Source of the DNA: Armillaria gallica
Lineage: Eukaryota; Basidiomycota; Agaricomycetes; Agaricales; Physalacriaceae
Length of the DNA stretch: 64,000 nt
NCBI GenBank assembly: GCA_037576215.1
Contig: JBANDB010000005.1
Location: forward strand, 6,014,001-6,078,000
Direction of reading: 5' to 3'
Shown: positions 22,101 to 33,452 of the stretch, piece after piece
Numbering within the stretch: position 1 is the stretch's first letter
How the letters are laid out: every line of letters begins with the position of its first letter
Translations under genes and position numbers: made by a program
Notes under the pieces: generated by a model
Told to the model about the DNA's origin: nothing
The model's database searches: none
The model's input: only the letters and a program-made list of their open reading frames with translations

Positions 22101-24298
22101 TGTGGTTTTCCTGCGTGAAATAGGCGTGAGCAAGGGAATGAGGCCAACAATCTGTTTGCGCGCACCCTGTGCCCCTGCGGCCTATAACGTAGCAGGACTT
22201 TGGATGCTCTATGATTTGTTTCTCTCGGGTGCTGTGAATGCATACTATTAGCAAACGAACAAGAAGAGCCAAAGACGGCGGCGCACGAAACCATGTAAGG
22301 GAAAGTAGCATCGATATCTGCTAGGATAGCTACCAAGACGAATCAGATACGGCTTTTTCGGACAGTACCACACAGGTACATACTATCCAAAAAGGGCTGT
22401 GCGCCTTCATGGTTAAACGGTCAATCTGCAAATAAGTACCAAAACATACCTGTGAGAAGGTGACGTATTTCTCAATGCTGTAGGGAGATTAGCGATTGGC
22501 ACTTGGCACCCCTCTATATAGCTCACATGAGTCTCGCATGATTCTGAGAGGAATAGTCAATGTTCGGTTCAAAGGAATGAAAATTGTGAAGCTAACCTGG
22601 GCTTTTTCTTCGGGACGTACTAGATCAGGTATATCTTCAATGTCCGAAGGTGGCACTTCAGGTAGCGAAGGGAAGAACGCCGGAGTGAAAATGTCCTTTG
22701 AAGCTTGATCTGCGTGTTCCCTGACCGCACATCTACACCATCGTGTTAAGGCTACGTGCTTCTAAATTATAGCGAGAAATTGATACCTCTGCTGGTATTC
22801 CTTTCCCTTTTTATGCAGCTGACTGCTGATCGAACTCCAGAGACGATTGTCGATCTGATCATGGGTATAGACACCGAAAATTTTGATAGCTTCAAGAACT
22901 GTGAGGAGCAAATAAACGGGCATGAACATCAACTTACCTTGTGTCTCTCTCTGCCAATGATCCAAGGTAGTTCAGTAATTGGTTTTACAATTTATCTTTC
23001 GAACATACATCATCACCCGGGATTATATCGATTTGATACTACAAGGGGGCGTTAGTGATATCCAAGATTGATAAGAAACCAATTTCCTACGACGAGTCTC
23101 AGACTGCGAGATATTTTGGCCGAGAAGACGGGAACCTCTGTTGCACTTCCACACAAACGTTTCTGATTGTCGTCAGTAAAATGACCACAAGAGAGTTCCC
23201 TGTAGTTCCGATAAGCATGGGTGATACATGATACCATGAAATCTGACACGTACTTAATCTTCTCTACGATAGCGTTAAACGCGGGGGGGTTCTTCTTATG
23301 GGCTCTCCGCAAAACATTGCCCGCATTCGTGGATATGACGACCGTCCAGTCGCCAAAGCCCTCAGCGGTATCAAAGTACAACGCCCTTGATAGACATGTA
23401 AGATCATTTCGTGAAAGGACATGAAGACGTACGACTTCATCGGCTGGACGATCGGATATGCAGAGGGCAACTTGACCGCAGTCCCAGAAGCGTTCTTCTC
23501 CAGCTCTACATGGGACACAGAGATGATAAAACATTCCTTGAGAGATGTAGATATCTCAGGACGACGGAGCAACTTTAAATAAAACTAGGGATGCCTCAAC
23601 TTTCAATGAATGGCATACAGACAGAAAGATACTTACCTTCAGAGTATCCTGCTGACATTGCAGAATGTGATCCACGAGGATGTATGCTTGGCTCGATGTT
23701 TTAGGGATGTCGACGTTTAGGACATCGAAATACTTTTTGACCAAAGTCGAAGCACCGTCGTCTCGTTTGACTTGCGAGAGTTTCCACTGGGACGGTTTCG
23801 GCTTGCCCTTCTTGTTATGATGCTGCGTTCTAAGATCGATGGAATGCAGGAAGGAGTCGAGGTACTGCAATGCCTTAGGCGCGATCTGAGCCATTTCGTG
23901 ATGCTGGGCACATAACTCTTTATCTGCAACGAAAGGCGAGGAAAGAAGCTCCGTAGATAGACAAATTATAGTCTTGTAGTGGACGGTCACATCGTAGTCT
24001 GCGGCTTCTGAAGGAAAGGACTCCAGAAACCACGAAGTCAACGATGTAGTCTCACTCAATGCTGTGAAGATGTAAGAGTCTGATATACCATCGGATAGCT
24101 TGACGATGTCGACTTACATGAGAAGACCAGGAGTATAGTATCAGGGCTTTCGTTGTCGAACAGCTCTTGAAAAACGTGCTTGAAATTATCTTTTGTAAGG
24201 ATGCCTTGAAGCTCTTGCAACGCACACTCAAGCGCATCCGTCGACGTGAGCTTCTCCGGACTGAAGAGATCACTGCGATATATGCGCTTGCGGGACAT
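16104..24298 (-). CDS. UvrD/TRANK1-like superfamily-1 helicase with TPR, CCCH-like and IQ motifs
   Basis: A multi-exon gene starting at ATG 24298 (MSRKRIYRSDLF) and ending at TGA 16104, with many 45-85 bp introns. The SF1 helicase motifs appear in order. Walker A GRRGTGKTTT is split by an intron at 22111-22165; Walker B is DEVQDN (about 21.1 kb), motif III GDTAQTI (about 20.96 kb), motif IV NYRSH (about 20.77 kb), motif V ESKGLEFNDV (about 20.34 kb) and motif VI LYVAITRAREN (about 20.06 kb). TPR-like helices follow (19.9-19.1 kb), then a CCCH-like CLVFAVSGFCRRHDCPEAH (about 18.4 kb) and an acidic linker with an IQ motif LIQRVYRKILGRRRG (about 16.7 kb). This order matches a large family of fungal proteins related to animal TRANK1. 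Role unknown; likely ATP-dependent nucleic-acid remodelling. All catalytic motifs are intact. The only doubtful point is near 23510-23580, where the frame changes without a clear intron. Confidence 0.85.
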
Positions 24299-24719
24299 GG
24301 TTGCATCGTGGCCAAGGCGTTTTCTGGTTTATATATGCAGGAAACATACTTCCTGCAAATAGAGCCAAACTCAGACCCCGGCGAGAGCTTCAGATCAATC
24401 ACTGACAGAAGCGATCTAAGCGCCTAGATAACCTCGAGACGCGTAGAACTCAAGGGCAAGATTCAGCATGGGCTCCCTTTGGTCGCGTAACGATACATAT
24501 GCGCGTAGCATCTTCGGAAAAGTGGCGACTTCCTCGTCAACCCAGCAGATGGAGCATAAGAATGAAGCGAAAGAAATTCGAAGTCTCTCAGGCTAGTAAC
24601 CGAAGCGTGAACAAGTTGAAGTACTGAAGAAGCGCGACAATTGAGTTCAACCAACGACCTGCCTAATCGGGAGCAGTGGTCCTGCCCGGACTCCTGCCAC
24701 CGACTGCGGTTAATTCATT
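24299..24719. promoter_or_regulatory. Upstream region of the helicase gene
   Basis: About 420 bp between the helicase start codon and the MITE. On the minus strand a TATATAAA-like box lies about 30 bp before the ATG (24328-24338), which is close for a TATA box. No gene is seen. The promoter assignment is an inference from position only. Confidence 0.3.
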
Positions 24720-24721
24720 TA

Positions 24722-25164
24722 AGATAGGGCCAGCTCACAGAACGGGGCATCACATGTTTTGTGACATTTTGTGACAAATCCCATTAAACACGCGGCGCTA
24801 TGGCAATTTTCGCGTCCTAACCTTCTGTGGGGTACTTTCGTGTGACAATCTACAGTAAACATAATTTACCTACCCTCTAAGACATTTTTACTATCCTTTG
24901 GTGAGCGGTGTAAGTGTATCGCAATCGAGTCCATAAGGGAGAAAGCCATCAATGGACATATCGGAAAGGTTATTTTGCTATGAGGAGTGCCAATATGGAA
25001 AATCGGCGACCGACAAGTTGTGATAAATTCAATTTGCTACAAACTGTCGGTTTTACATTTCCCAAAAAGGCTTTGCTCATGTCGGTATAACGATTTTTAG
25101 GCTAATGTCACCATTTGTCACAATTGTATCACATGATGGATCGTTCTGTGAGCTGGCCCTATCT
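24722..25164. mobile_element. Tc1/mariner-type MITE, 443 bp
   Basis: The left end AGATAGGGCCAGCTCACAG (continuing AACG) is repeated exactly, inverted, at the right end; the perfect part is 23 bp. Imperfect similarity continues inwards around TTTGTGACAAATC. Both sides are flanked by TA (24720-24721 and 25165-25166), the target duplication of the Tc1/mariner superfamily. There is no coding capacity. It lies about 420 bp upstream of the helicase start codon, so it could carry promoter elements. Confidence 0.85.
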
Positions 25165-25166
25165 TA

Positions 25167-25789
25167 TATTACAGCAGAAATGAACTCAGATCCACCGAGA
25201 GACAAGGGGGTGCCGGGATGTCAGCCTGGTATATGGGGTCGCCCCAGTTACCACTTTAGTAACCGGAGGGTGTACTCAATTCTGAGAGCCTCAAGGTAGG
25301 AAAAGTTTCTGAAGAGGGTCAGGATACATATTTGAGCATCCAATAGACCTCACAAAAAATTTCATGCTCTAACTCCAAGTCCCTGGAAAGTTCGAAGATT
25401 TTGGGTACACAGCCACACTGAGTCATCATCCTTACATCATGAACTTTTGAGCTCAAAAGCAATACAAAGATAGTCACTCTTCTGGCCAAATTGTTATTTA
25501 GGATATAGTAAATAACTATGAAAAGGACCTCAGACAAATTTTGGGGCCGTGTGAGGCCTGTGGCACTGAGAAGTGTCACGTGACAGGGAGAGAGGGTCAC
25601 CGGCCATGGGCGAAATTTTTTATATTATTTTTGGTACCCCCTTGCTGAGAGAAGACGGCTAGCCCAAAATACAACAACCCTCTTTTTCATCGGCACATGT
25701 TACGATGGCAAGCAAAAATGAGTAGTATTTACAAATATACTAGAATAAAGTCATCAGTCATGAAGTATCCTTTATCACCAACATAAAAA
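25167..25789. other. No gene seen
   Basis: Spacer between the mariner-type MITE and the 3' end of the transporter pseudogene. No motif-bearing frame. Possibly decayed repeat DNA. Confidence 0.4.
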
Positions 25790-27995
25790 TCATGAAGATG
25801 CCTGAGTAGCTTTTATCTCAGCAGCAACAGCTTCAGTTGGACGAATATGTCCTTTATCATCCATCCACGCACTAGAAGTAAGGCCATGAGAAACCATCAA
25901 AGTTAATGAGATAGATGAACTCACATGGTCTCGTCATCAAGATCAGTGTGATTCTTGATACGGAGGATGACCATAAGCAATGCAAACACAAGACCTCCAA
26001 CAAGGAGTGCCCATTCAGAGATGAACATATTCATGAATCTATGTGAAGCGTCAGGAGGCATCACAATAAAGTGTCATAGAAGACTTACAGAATCTTGACA
26101 GTGTCCGCACGCCATATCCCAGCTGCTCCAGCCAATTGGATCGACTTGTAGAACCCAGCAAAGAATGCCAGCTTTGACGGATCATTCGACATCGCACCCA
26201 TAAGCCAGTACGCCGTTGTCTGCCACATCACATCAAGAATCCCACAGAAGATGTAAAACCACACTCTGCCAGTGTATCCATGATCGTAGATATCCATTTT
26301 CTCCATCTCTAGTGTGATGCCCTCATGTGTGTACTGCTTTTGGTAGAAGTATCCCCAGATGTGGACAACAAAGATCATTAGGAAGAGGACGGTCCATCCT
26401 GTGTAGGCACGGACACGACGACTGATAGATTTTCGATCGAGGAGGAGACCAATGAGGAAGGAAGGAAGGATATTTTATTAGTCGTCGGTGATCCTGAACA
26501 GAACTGTAACGACGTCCGTACTACAGTTATGTAAAAATGAAAATGTACCACTAACTAATAACTGCTACGGTACCGAACCAGCCCCATGCTCTGCCGCTAT
26601 GGTAAAGCCCCGCCAAGAGTACTCCCTCATGGCCTCGGCTATGGAGAGGTGAAATGTGACTTCAATGGAATGTAATTCCAGCGTCAGAAAAGTGGTACGA
26701 AGGAAAACATGTTGTAGACAAAGCAAGCAGTTGGCTCCGTGAGATCTTTCGAATTGATCATGCGATGGAAGAGAGACTCTGGGGAGTTCAATCCACTCAG
26801 TGCGGGGAACGCAGACAAGGTCGTGTTCAAGAAAGGTTGACGCAGCTGAACAGTGGCGACACAACCCCTGTTTTCTGCTCAAAATAATTTGGGCACCGTC
26901 CCTCGAAATATGTGCATCCAGAGCAACCAGCGACATCGCAGGATGCACTCAGAGGCTTATTCGAGAAAGGGTGACCAAGATACCGCAAGGGTCCTAGTGA
27001 GAACCGTTGCAACCCCTATTTCGCTGGCTCTGTTAGACACTGTCCAATGGGACCAATGCTCCCTGAGCAACGTTCGACTCTGCGCAGTACCGTACTCCGG
27101 TCATTCAAGCTGGAGGTACATGGTCGGGCAGTGCAATTGATTGCAGGTACAAGTCGCACTGGCCCCTATTTTGCAACTGGATGTCGTCCAGCCGATTTAC
27201 GGAAAATCCATCAAAGTAAGGTATCCTTGAGCAGTCTGCAGCTTCTCAAGATATGCAGAGGCCATTCGAGGGAGGGGGGGTCAAGAAATGGGACCCCAAT
27301 GAGGACAGAGCCAATGATTTGAGAGATCCAGTAGCAGACATTGTTCAAGCCTCAGGCACAGATGTTGAAGATGGCGCCGTTGAAGCCGCTGAATTCTGGA
27401 TAGAATTAAAGCATTAGTTAGATGAATTCACAGAAGGGACGAAGGTACTGATGCCATGTGTAGAACCAGGTGGAAGCGAAGAACATGGAGAAGAGAAGGA
27501 TGATCATTGGATCTGTCTTCAGCATCATGAATAGACCTATGATCTCGGTCTTCCAGGAGGGGTGTCGGGACATCGTAACCTTTGTTCCATCTGAACGTAT
27601 CATCTTGTTGGGATTCACCATAAGCATCGGAATGAGAACACCAATGAGTGTAAGGATGAGGAATCCAATCTGAAAACGGTTTAAGCAAAGAAGTAGGATG
27701 GTTGAAAATGCTAATGCACATGTCCCATTATCAACAGCGTTGGCCTGTAAACACGAATGAACATGCAGTCATGTGTTACAAATGCTCAAACGCCTACCGT
27801 AGATTTCCAACTTCCCCCAGCAGCAACAGACGCTCCGACGACACCGCCAAGGTTGAAAATAGACTAGAAAATCCCGATGAATTTCCCTTTTTGCGTTTCG
27901 GTGGGGTACGCCATCATCATCGAGCCCTGTGCGGTCCATAAAAGACCAGCGCACATTCCGAGGATGGCGCCTGCGGCGACAACGAAACCACCAGC
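25790..27995 (-). pseudogene. UNC93-like MFS membrane transporter pseudogene
   Basis: The 3' two-thirds of a fungal UNC93-like (DUF895) major facilitator gene. In order it shows GAILGMCAGLLWTAQGSMMM, YPTETQKGKFIGIF, GFLILTLIGVLIPMLMVNPN, RHPSWKTEIIGLFMMLKTDP, AIFNICA and GLNNVCYWISQIIGSVLIG. Then come GLLLDRKSISRRVRAYTGWT and a C-terminal exon ending GHIRPTEAVAAEIKATQASS. Lesions: W to TAG after GKFIGIF, an R to TGA change after AIFNICA, an 837-bp insertion between SVLIG and LLLDRK, and loss of the first membrane helices. Several introns are still spliceable. Upstream it is joined directly to a FAD oxidoreductase fragment. Confidence 0.85.
26459..27295. mobile_element. 837-bp insertion in the transporter pseudogene with 10-bp target duplication
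   Basis: The transporter reading frame is interrupted, and the 10-bp sequence CCAATGAGGA is present on both sides (26449-26458 and 27296-27305). Removing the insert restores SVLIGLLLDR exactly. The left end is a GGAA repeat followed by TATTTTATTAG; the right end is GAAATGGGACC. The ends are not inverted repeats of each other and no transposase or RT is readable. A 10-bp duplication fits a few DNA transposon families or a non-LTR/SINE-like insertion; I cannot decide. Confidence 0.7.
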
Positions 27996-28709
27996 GTCGC
28001 CGGAACAATGAGTACGTCTTGAACAGCCTTGACAAAATTCCCGTAACGAGCCGATATAGATGCACTGTCCCGCCGGTCGTCACACATCCCGCCTGCGAGC
28101 TGCATTCCCGCTGACCTATCTGTCATACCCCAGCCATCCTTCTCGCTCGGCAGCTCCTTCAAGTAGCGCTCCAGCTTTTCCTTGGCTCCTTCGAACACAT
28201 CTTTGTCAAAAAAGACATCATAGGTATCCAGCTCGCGACACTAGCTCTCTTCCGTCAAGCCCTCCTCCTCTGCAATGTCAATCAGTTCGTCAGGGTGCGA
28301 GAGTCTGCACTGGATGATCTGCTTTGCCATATTTCTCCTTCAAATCAAGATAGTCGTGGTATAGCGGTGGCGTGATATGTCCCCCATTTCGTGCTGTAGG
28401 CCCAGAACACGCAGCTCTCATTTCAAGCATCACAACCTCTAAAGACCCATCCACATCAAGCAGCATACGCGTAAACGCCATGCCTGTTATCCCAGACTCA
28501 ATAACCACAATGTCTGCACATGATGGCAGGGCTGTAGACGAGCCTTCTTTTTGGATGTGCGACACTGGGATCGACCAGAAGGGTGTCGTGGGATTGGGAA
28601 CTGGGAGTCTAGGAGACTGCTTTATCCGTTTAGAGACGCGGCGGTATGAAGAGATGATTTCTCGTAGAGCGTCGATGGCTACTCGTAGGACCGAAAATAG
28701 TGCTACCAT
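27996..28709 (-). pseudogene. FAD-dependent oxidoreductase pseudogene, copy 2 (5' part)
   Basis: Starts at ATG 28709 with MVALFSVLRVAIDALREI. It shows ADIVVIESGITGMAFTRMLL, then ARNGGHITPPLYHDYLDLKE, and after a frameshift QIIQCRLSHPDELIDIAEEE, a Q-to-TAG stop, YDVFFDKDVFEGAKEKLERY and TTGGTVHLYRLVTGILSRLF. The reading then stops being oxidoreductase and becomes the UNC93-like transporter near 27995. It is the paralogue of the pseudogene at 14362-15860. Here too the FAD-binding glycine mot is altered (ESGITG). Not functional. Confidence 0.8.
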
Positions 28710-29483
28710 CAGAGGATGTCAATGATGAATATACCTCGGATTTTTACTGGCAAGTGGGTTCCCACGACAACATCAGGCCACTGTAACGGCGTGCCGATGA
28801 TCATCGTCAGGATCAGAATGCTGAGGGCGATTTTAAAATTTACCTCTCAGTCCAAATGACCTATCCCCATTCTAATTTCTCCGGAAACGATCTCGTCTCT
28901 TGTGTAGCATGCATGTTACTTCTTAATTCCCCTGACCAAGGGAATGTTGGCCCAGAAATTCAGTGATACATTTCTAAGCCAGAGAAGGAGGCTTCGAGCC
29001 TAGAAAATTAAATTTCTTGCATACATGTCCTACATGATTCAAGTGTTCGATACCGCTAGCTACGTGTACACCTTATGTCTTGAAGAGAGTGGATCCCACC
29101 TTCCAAAATTCCCCAGAATTAGGATCTTCAAAATGTAAATTAATACACAGAGTAGCTTCAGAGAACGAGCTCACCTTCAAAAACGCGTCAATTCCAGTTT
29201 AAACGCGTAAGGGACCTCGAAGGAACGAGCGATACGAAGCTCATTAAAGAGTCGTCGAGTCTATCTTTAGATTCCGCCACTTCGTACCGGTATGATGTCA
29301 ATCCACGTGAAATTTCCTTTTCCGTGTATTGCTGCCGGGCCTTTATAGGTCGAGAGACCTGCCGCCTGATGAGTCTTTTACAGACGAAACGTTTGGTCAA
29401 CGTCGCGGCCAAAAAACCTTTCTGTATTGGATATTACTAGCTTTATTCTCATCTATCTACCGGAGTTCTACCCCTTCCCCCAC
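28710..29483. other. No gene seen
   Basis: Spacer between the oxidoreductase pseudogene and the first duplicated block. No supported reading frame, repeat or RNA gene. Confidence 0.4.
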
Positions 29484-30027
29484 ACCTACTAGATCTCTCC
29501 TTCAGCACTGTTAGTGAGCTCCTTTCCCAGCTCGAACAAGCCCGTCCCCGACCTACAACCATTTAAATCTTCTTCCTATGCACTTCTGCGGCGTTTTCTT
29601 CGACGGCCTTCGACTCTCACACTACCTTCTCCTTCCTATGCCGCCGGACTCACATTTTGGAGTGCTTCGGTTCATTGAGCCCAGCATTCACAGTTAAAAC
29701 GAGTTCTAACCAGAGCTCCAGACTCTGACTGGTGATTGTGGGACCCTCGACGAGGAAAGAATTGGCGCCGTGTTAGACATTGGACAAGAAAGCAGCAGCG
29801 TTACTGTCACAAATCTGTCACAAACGGCACGAACGCGATTCTCGCGACTACGGGCCGGTGTCCGGTGTGCTTGATCCTCGGCCATCATGTTCAGTTCTCT
29901 GCTCTTTTTGCGTCATTTATAGCACAGGATAGCAAGCAAGAATGATTTTTCTGGAGCTGCATAGACTATAAGCTCAATAATACTGCGGTGACAGGTATTG
30001 AGTCCTAGGACCGCCTCATGATGAGTC

Positions 30028-30360
30028 ATGAAAGGCATCCAGCGTGACATTGACTCTTCCATGATTTCCATCATGGTTAGCACGTTTCGGACAAGAGATC
30101 AAAAGGTGCATACAGTCTCAATCGAGAGCTTCAATGGTGCTCACGGCAGGTTTAGGCCATGTTTCCAGCGTCTTCTGGCGATTATTGACCTCCAACAATT
30201 TGCGGCACAAACGGCCATCAAACCCTACAGCGAGCCCACAGTGAAATGGAGTAAGTATAGCATCGTGCTGAGGGTGGGAGGAAGGATAACCCGACAAAAG
30301 GCTTCAAAGCTGAGCTTCTACTTACTAGCGTTCGCGGATGCTAACGAGTTTTCCTACTGA
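30028..30360 (+). other. Reading frame shared by three blocks, unrecognised
   Basis: The end of this frame reads KWSKYSIVLRVGGRITRQK and closes with AFADANEFSY. The same peptide, with a few changes, is encoded in block B (41254-41547; its end is altered) and in inverted block C (about 53105-53260). Conservation may reflect the recent duplication and not selection. It has no known domain and no clear start. Confidence 0.25.
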
Positions 30361-30653
30361 CTGCCGAGCAAACGTGAAAATATTCTACATAATCTAATAT
30401 TCCCCCTCTGATTGTCCGTATATAACCAGTTTCTTGGATCATTGATCAATGCGACAGTTTGAAACACCGGTGCATCTAGCTTGTGATAATGCTGCATGCA
30501 TTCAGATCATACTATTTTATTTCCCTTTTGGTTGATAGTCTGGAGTGAATGTCCTTTACGGTGTGGTAGACTGATTGTGCCATCTGACGACTGAGTCCGG
30601 TCCGATTGATCCATCGATAAACATCGCAAAGCACCATCTTGTTTGCTCACTCG

Positions 30654-32854
30654 ATGGACTCAGCAACAGCCTCTGCGGCACAAGATGCTCCGCGAGCGTA
30701 TCTGATTGGTTTCAATCTCCCTGTGGATTACAAGATGCCTGATCTAGCCCTGGTTCGCATTGATGCAGTTAAAGGTGATCTACAGTGTACACTATCTGGT
30801 ATCTCTAAGTCTTCTTCTGACCTGTGACAATGAACAGTTACCGGACTCATGCGATCCCCAATACCACCTCGAATTCCTGCTGTTAATGTTAGAGGCAAGC
30901 CTCTAGGCCTCCTTCCGCCGGCATTTTGGTACAACTCTATGTGTCCTCATCTCTTTCAGTTCAGCTATCTTTGCTTTGTCGAGGATGGTAAGTTTCACTG
31001 CATTTCCAGATATATATCTTTTTCTTATAGCGTATAGTTCCAGAAGATATTTTACCACAATGTATTTGGTCTCTGGAATGGGTAATTCGTGCCTTCCTGG
31101 AAGGCTCAGACGAGCAACTGCATCTCTCGCCACAAGGACAAGGTAGAGGCATCACTACAGAGACAGAACGATACCTCACGGTAAAATGTTCTTCTACAGA
31201 ATCCAAAATTCTCCACGTACTGATCAATGATTGCTTAGCTTCAAAATTGCCGATACAAGCTGGCCAATCACTTTCTGTGAGTATTTATTCTGCCGTACCA
31301 CTTCACCTTTGATTCCTTGACAATGAAACCTAGTAAACCCCAAATAAACCAACCACTGGAAGCTCTCCGCCATATTCGATGTATCATGGAGGCAGACAAG
31401 GAGCGCAGTGGAAAGTCCGATATTTACCTTACGAACCCGTAGGTATCCGCAATTGTAGCCACCTCATTCCCATATTAACTGTTTTCAATAGGGGGTTATA
31501 CGAATTGTTTGCTGTATGCCTCGCGCGCGCAAGAACAGACGACATTGAAGCAAAAGCAGCATTATCGCGTATCATTCGCGATCCAACATTCAGTACAAGC
31601 GAGTCTGGAAGCACTGCGGATGATGTCAAAGTAAAGGTGTATCTTGCCCGTGTACTTCGGCGACTTGGAGAAGACAGCGAAGCACATAAATTGTATGTCG
31701 AGTGGTCATTGTCTTTAGTGATTTTGCTCGATAAGCTCTTTAGGGAGATATGGTTGGTCAGATGGTTCAAGAAGCATCCGCATGGATTCAAGAATTCCGT
31801 TTTGGTACCAATGTTCACTACGGATATCGATCCAGCCGCGGATCCGGTTTTCGTAGGCCTTGGTGGATCAAAGTGGCTCGATGGTAGGAAGGCAGCACTG
31901 AAGACGCAAATTATTGAGAAAAGGAGCTGCCGAAACTGCCGTGCCAGCGAACCCCAAGTCAGATTGTCGAAATGCTCGAAATGCAAGTATACATCTTACT
32001 GGTCAGTGATAACTCCTTTTCTTCCGGAATACGTAATCCTGAAATAACGACTCCAAGTTCCACACAGTGCCAGAAAATGAACTGGCGCTACCACAAGTAT
32101 ATTTTCCATTATACATGCTTTATGGAAGTGCTCATGACACTCCCGAATGATACAGGACATACTGCAGGTGAACATATCAGCTTGATCACTAAATATGATG
32201 TTAATGATGATTTCAGAGAGGATGCCGCATGTTTCCAGAGATTAGCAGATCTTGAGAGGATGAATGCCTTTGCAGCACGACGATTCCGAGACTGGATGAA
32301 TTACAGAGACAACCCAAGGCCGGAAACGGAAAAGTCCTTTGCACATGCTCTTGGACTAGTGCACGATGCATCACGAGGCCGAACACACATCATATATCAG
32401 GAAGTCGAGTATGTCCCATCCATAGGGGACCATCTCGACCAGTTCAGAACCACAGGAGTTGGTGTTTTCAAGCTCGAGGATGTCTGGCAAGACATTGAAA
32501 CGAGAATGGGACTAGATCCTGGTGAGGGGAAAGTGTACATCCGCGAGATGCTCGAGGAGTTTGATCATACATCTGGGCAAGGTCGGGTTGAAGAGGTGTT
32601 CGTTCCTACCTTCACTTTAAAGTTCTCGCCCAAAGACCATGACCAAGTGTATCTTACAATTGGTGTGTTGTTTCTCTATCTTGGAAGACCTGTTGCAATG
32701 GTACAACTCAATTTTAGGTCGTTTTTCGCAAAAGGAGGTTTCATCCATGCAACCCAAACCGGACTGGAGACAGGACGTAAATATGAAAGGCGAGCCTCCT
32801 GTTCACATCAAGTTGGGCGATGGCAAGAGTCTGGATGCAGAATATATCTTTTGA
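30654..32854 (+). CDS. MYND-type zinc-finger protein, block A copy (about 600 aa)
   Basis: Exons that join in frame: 30654-30774, 30838-30987, 31038-31276, about 31392-31438, 31492-32001, 32058-32662 and 32718-32854, giving about 602 residues. The start is MDSATASAAQDAPRAY. The middle (LLPPAFWYNSMCPHLFQFSY, LINDCLAS, YLARVLRRLGEDSEAHKL) matches the helical region of agaricomycete MYND proteins. The MYND finger is CRNCRA...CSKCKYTSYC|STQCQKMNWRYHK...HYTC; the intron 32002-32057 with acceptor AAG restores the sixth cysteine. The end is LGDGKSLDAEYIF followed by TGA, conserved in all copies. The MYND domain usually mediates protein-protein contacts; this family's role is unknown. The junction between 31276 and about 31392 is uncertain. 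A shorter model starting at ATG 31323 (455 aa) is also open. Confidence 0.7.
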
Positions 32855-33452
32855 AATCACGGGTCCAATCATAATTATCGACTACGCACGAGTAGCTAAC
32901 GTTGATGCATTTAGTTTCCACGGGAAAGCAAGGACAAAGTAGTAACTCTGCCGACCGCTTGAATGTTCTATTGATGTATGAATGTGTGCACTGCACAGAT
33001 GATGATAAATATCCGAAATGTGATGAAGTCTTGTCTGCGAGCAGGGCTCAAATAGGAAGGAATACTGGGGAATATGCGAGCCAGTTTACGGACCTATAAC
33101 GAACTCGTACAGCGACTGAAACCGCTCAACGTTGAAGGATTCAAGCACACCTCCGTAACGGTGTAACCCCATGCAAGGCCCGCCCAAAAAGCTTCTGTTG
33201 ATATCGTCAAAATAGCTTGGCCATCGGTGCAATTTTTTGAATTTACATCGCCGACCGAAATTTCTGATACTTATGTGTTATTTTGATACACGTAACAAAT
33301 AAAGGCCAAAACTTATCCGCTACAGTTGAAAGTCTCGCAATGAAAAATCAAGAGACGGGAGCCTTGCACGGCAAAGTCAAAAACATGACCCGGTTCGTGA
33401 CCTCCGCCATTTTCCATTGCTGCGATGTGGTCGACCAACAAAATCGGGGTAC

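Noticed and set aside
30654..30886. A separate 59-residue gene using an intron 30785-30837
   Set aside because: The alternative donor at 30775 keeps the frame open into a long conserved reading frame that matches the MYND family, which is the better model.
31995..32047. MYND finger lacking its sixth cysteine (Trp in place of Cys)
   Set aside because: Tryptophan appears only if the intron is read through. Splicing at 32002-32057 with acceptor AAG gives YCSTQCQK, a normal finger, in all copies.
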